This document shows, one piece after another, positions 32,173 through 34,294 of a stretch of DNA of 34,294 nucleotides. Numbering within the stretch: position 1 is the stretch's first letter; each line of letters starts with the position of its first letter. The DNA comes from Syntrophobacterales bacterium GWC2_56_13 (GTDB lineage Bacteria; Desulfobacterota; Syntrophia; Syntrophales; UBA5619), in assembly GCA_001830835.1 (NCBI GenBank), contig MICJ01000002.1, positions 1 through 34,294 of the forward strand, read 5' to 3'. Under the pieces are notes generated by a model. It saw only the letters and a list, made by a program, of their open reading frames with translations, was not told the origin of the DNA and made no database searches. A program made the translations under genes and the position numbers.

Positions 32173-33006
32173 TCACGGGTTTCCGTTCTTCCGCGCGACG
32201 ACCGCGAAGCTGTGTCCCGAATAGAAGCGCGCGATCAGCCGGGCGACGGGTTTGGGAAAAAACGCCCTCTCCAGACTTTCCTTGACGTGTTCGGAAAGAT
32301 AATCCTTATGGCGCATCGTCCGGAAGCCCTTTTTCGCAAGGAGTTTCTGCAGGGTCCCCGGGGTGAAGTGGTAGAAATGATAGGGCAGAGACCACCCCGT
32401 CCAGTGATCCCACCTTTTCCGGGCATCCGTTCCTTCATAATTCGGCACGTCGACCACCAGTATCCCATCCGGCTTCAGCCACTGTCGGGCCTTTTCAAGA
32501 TACTTGGCCGGCTCGCGCGCGTGTTCGAGGAAATGCCACATGGTGATGATGTCGAACGATGCCGGCGGATAATCGACCCCATCGATGGTCCCGACGGCCA
32601 CCGGTATCCCCAGTTCACGGCGGACATAGGCGGCGGAATCGGCGGAGATGTCCATCCCCTCGACGTCGTATCCCCGACGGCGGCAGGCAAAAAGGAAATA
32701 GCCCATGCCGCAGCCGATGTCGAGGAGCCGGCCCTGTCTCCTGATCCCGTGAAAGAAGCGGACCCGGTGCGTTTCCTGGGAGAGGCGGCGTTTCATTTCC
32801 GGTGAATCCGTTTTTAATCCGTCGTCATAGTGACTTTGAAAGTAGCTGCTCCTATAAAGCTCGTTCAATTCGTCCTGATCCGGGCGGGGATCCAGAAAGC
32901 CCAGGCCGCAGGCATTACAGCGTAAGACGGTCCAGTCACCCTGGCGTATCAGGGGGCTTCTATCAGGGCTGTCGCAGAGGATGCAGTTCACAGCGGCATG
33001 CTCCAT
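32173..33006 (-). CDS. SAM-dependent methyltransferase with N-terminal zinc ribbon
   Basis: A 277-residue class I methyltransferase. The N terminus has two CxxC pairs (CILC at 8-11 and CNAC at 30-33) forming a small zinc ribbon, typical of the methyltransferases found in polysaccharide clusters. SAM motif I is RLLDIGCGMGYFLFACRRRG, the acidic D/E motif is VEGMDIS, and motif IV is FDIITMWHFLEHAREPAKYL. The region YHFYHFTPGTLQKLLAKKGF is the post-SAM segment common to this family. The start ATG at 33006 has GGGAG 12 bases upstream, slightly far, and is 4 bp after the upstream GT stop. The acceptor is unknown; a sugar in the LPS is most likely. Confidence 0.88.
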   Translation of the reverse strand: MEHAAVNCILCDSPDRSPLIRQGDWTVLRCNACGLGFLDPRPDQDELNELYRSSYFQSHYDDGLKTDSPEMKRRLSQETHRVRFFHGIRRQGRLLDIGCGMGYFLFACRRRGYDVEGMDISADSAAYVRRELGIPVAVGTIDGVDYPPASFDIITMWHFLEHAREPAKYLEKARQWLKPDGILVVDVPNYEGTDARKRWDHWTGWSLPYHFYHFTPGTLQKLLAKKGFRTMRHKDYLSEHVKESLERAFFPKPVARLIARFYSGHSFAVVARKNGNP

Positions 33007-33010
33007 GAGA

Positions 33011-33907
33011 TTAGTTGCTCCCTTCGCTATTCAACGGTTTGAGCGTTTCATAGATGGCCCGGTATTTGGTCCGCTTCCTTTCGGTCCTGACCCCGTCCCC
33101 GAGGAAAGGCATAGTCAGTGCCAGCGTAGCCAGCCGGAAACGGGCCTTGCACAGGTCGGCCTTCCGGATTCTGGCGATCGTCTCCGGGAGGTAGTGTTTC
33201 CGGTAGAAGAGGTACTCGGCCAGAGTCTTTTTCTTCCAGCCCTCCGCGGGGACGGATTGCCGTTCGCTCTGGCCGCCGTAATGGACGACGACGGCGTCAT
33301 CGATGCACCCGATCTCGTAGCCGGCCCGGCGGACCCTCAGGCAGAGATCCTGGTCCTCTCCATAGAGGATGAACTCCTCGTCGAAGCCCCCGATCCGCTG
33401 GATCACCTCGGTGCGCGCGATCATACTGGCACCCATGACACAGGCGATTTCACCTTTCAAACCTTCCATCTCCGACATGGCGAACTTCTGTCCCGGATAC
33501 CGCCAAGAAACCGATTTCTGCAAGCTCCCATCCGGATTGACCAGCCTCGTTCCGGCCAGGCCGACCCCGGGATTGGCATCCATGAACCGGACGCATTTCT
33601 CAATGACACCGGGGCCGGTCAACTTGGCATCCGGGTTCAGGTAATAGAGATAGGACCCTCGGCACAGCGGCAGAACCTGATTGTTGGCCGCGGCGAAACC
33701 CCTGTTTTCTTTATTGACGGTCAGGTTGATCCAGGGATAGCGGTTCCGGACAATGTCCGCGCTTCCGTCCGTCGAGGCGTTGTCGACGACAAAGACCTCG
33801 CGGGACAGACCCGTTTCGGCACCGAGGGAATCAAGGCACATCCCGATCATATCGGCCGTATTGTAGGAGACAATGATGATTGAAACATCCAGTGGGTTTT
33901 TCTTCAT
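33011..33907 (-). CDS. GT2 glycosyltransferase, first gene of glycan cluster
   Basis: A 298-residue family 2 glycosyltransferase. The ATG at 33907 has AGGA about 5 bases upstream and begins MKKNPLDVSIIIVSYNT; the track's start at 33979 is a TTG with no domain sequence. The core shows VFVVDNASTDGSADIV, ENRGFAAANNQVLPLCRGSYLYYLNPDAKL (donor and metal site), VMGASMIARTEVIQRIGGFDEEFILYGEDQDLCLRVRRAGY and VVHYGGQS. It is paralogous in design to the GT2 enzyme at the other end of the cluster, which suggests similar sugars or an ancient duplication. It heads the minus-strand cluster with a tight 4-bp junction to the methyltransferase gene. Confidence 0.9.
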   Translation of the reverse strand: MKKNPLDVSIIIVSYNTADMIGMCLDSLGAETGLSREVFVVDNASTDGSADIVRNRYPWINLTVNKENRGFAAANNQVLPLCRGSYLYYLNPDAKLTGPGVIEKCVRFMDANPGVGLAGTRLVNPDGSLQKSVSWRYPGQKFAMSEMEGLKGEIACVMGASMIARTEVIQRIGGFDEEFILYGEDQDLCLRVRRAGYEIGCIDDAVVVHYGGQSERQSVPAEGWKKKTLAEYLFYRKHYLPETIARIRKADLCKARFRLATLALTMPFLGDGVRTERKRTKYRAIYETLKPLNSEGSN

Positions 33908-33975
33908 CGGAATCCTGAAACCATATTTGTTCGGAGTCCTTCTAACATAAAAACGGCCATTTATCACCATGATTC

Positions 33976-34294
33976 TCAAGGCCGCTGAAAACGTTCGCGA
34001 TAGGTTTGGCTAGCGCAGATTTTCACATCCGCTGCTTCGAGCCGTCGCCGCGCCTCTTCGGCGCCCTCTCCGAACGAGCCAATGGCGAACCCCCGTGACA
34101 GCAAACTATTCTGATTTGCAGGGCAAAAAAACGAATCCGCTTTATTTTTCAACAGAGATTCACCAGTTTTCCATTGGGATTTCTGTGACCGAGGAAAAGG
34201 ATGCGTGCCCTCACAGGGGCGGCAAAGCGGCGATGCAGTTATTTTCGGTGGTGATTCAGAAGGCGGGGTTGATGTTAAGCAGCATCTTCCGAAT
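33976..34294 (-). other. Open minus-strand frame reaching the window edge, identity unknown
   Basis: From the right edge of the window a minus-strand frame stays open for about 105 codons to a TGA at 33976-33978. Its end reads GFAIGSFGEGAEEARRR and then ADVKICASQTYRERFQRP. No ATG occurs in it, so it was not listed in the track. It could be the C terminus of a gene continuing beyond the window, or chance. The first two thirds look low in information, which argues against a functional gene. Confidence 0.25.

Noticed and set aside
31306-32805. 499-residue plus-strand ORF opposite the GT-D-like and methyltransferase genes
   Set aside because: Antisense shadow; no domain, no ribosome-binding site, and it spans two real genes and their junction.

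Overview
The window looks like a chromosomal segment of a Gram-negative, GC-rich bacterium, most likely in the deltaproteobacterial group (Desulfobacterota, Syntrophus-like). This assignment is an inference. It rests on the gene order lysS - lolC/E - lolD - bamA - skp - lpxD - lpxA - oxidoreductase - lpxB - msbA - lpxK, on the frequent GTG and TTG starts, and on the strong G/C bias at third codon positions. No rRNA or other phylogenetic marker is present to settle it.

Left part (1-8.4 kb). A truncated PAS/HD-GYP signalling protein is followed by a tRNA-Arg(ACG) with its own strong promoter, a structured leader and a terminator. Next comes an AT-rich orphan gene that looks like two DUF2889-type halves in one polypeptide. 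Then come a Nudix hydrolase and a cold-shock protein (both minus strand), a coupled HD-domain/YjbQ pair, a tandem pair of Hsp20 chaperones, an inositol-monophosphatase-family phosphatase, a RodZ-like membrane HTH protein, TatA and SSB.

Central part (8.5-26.2 kb). One long plus-strand array of about 16 genes has overlaps or very short gaps throughout. lysS is followed by the lipoprotein-release transporter (LolC/E, LolD), outer-membrane protein assembly (BamA, Skp), lipid A synthesis and export (LpxD, LpxA, a GnnA-like oxidoreductase, LpxB, MsbA, LpxK, an LpxL-type acyltransferase), and inner-core heptose genes (two heptosyltransferases and GmhB). A 57-residue Trm112-like zinc-knuckle protein missing from the ORF track ends the array. 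It is in effect an outer-membrane biogenesis supra-operon. fabZ, lpxC and lpxH/lpxI are not in it.

Right part (26.2-34 kb). A convergent minus-strand cluster probably builds the outer core or another surface glycan. In transcription order it has a GT2 glycosyltransferase, a zinc-ribbon SAM methyltransferase, a GT-D-like protein, a CgeB-like glycosyltransferase, an FkbM methyltransferase, a WaaE/KdtX-like glycosyltransferase, another GT2 enzyme and a GT9 heptosyltransferase.

The most interesting points are the tandem DUF2889-like orphan beside the tRNA, the GnnA-like gene between lpxA and lpxB (possible amide-linked lipid A), the BamA with an extra N-terminal domain, complementary heptanucleotide repeat runs just before lolD, and an unusual GT-D-like gene in the glycan cluster. 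I saw no clear evidence of an entirely new defence or mobile system.
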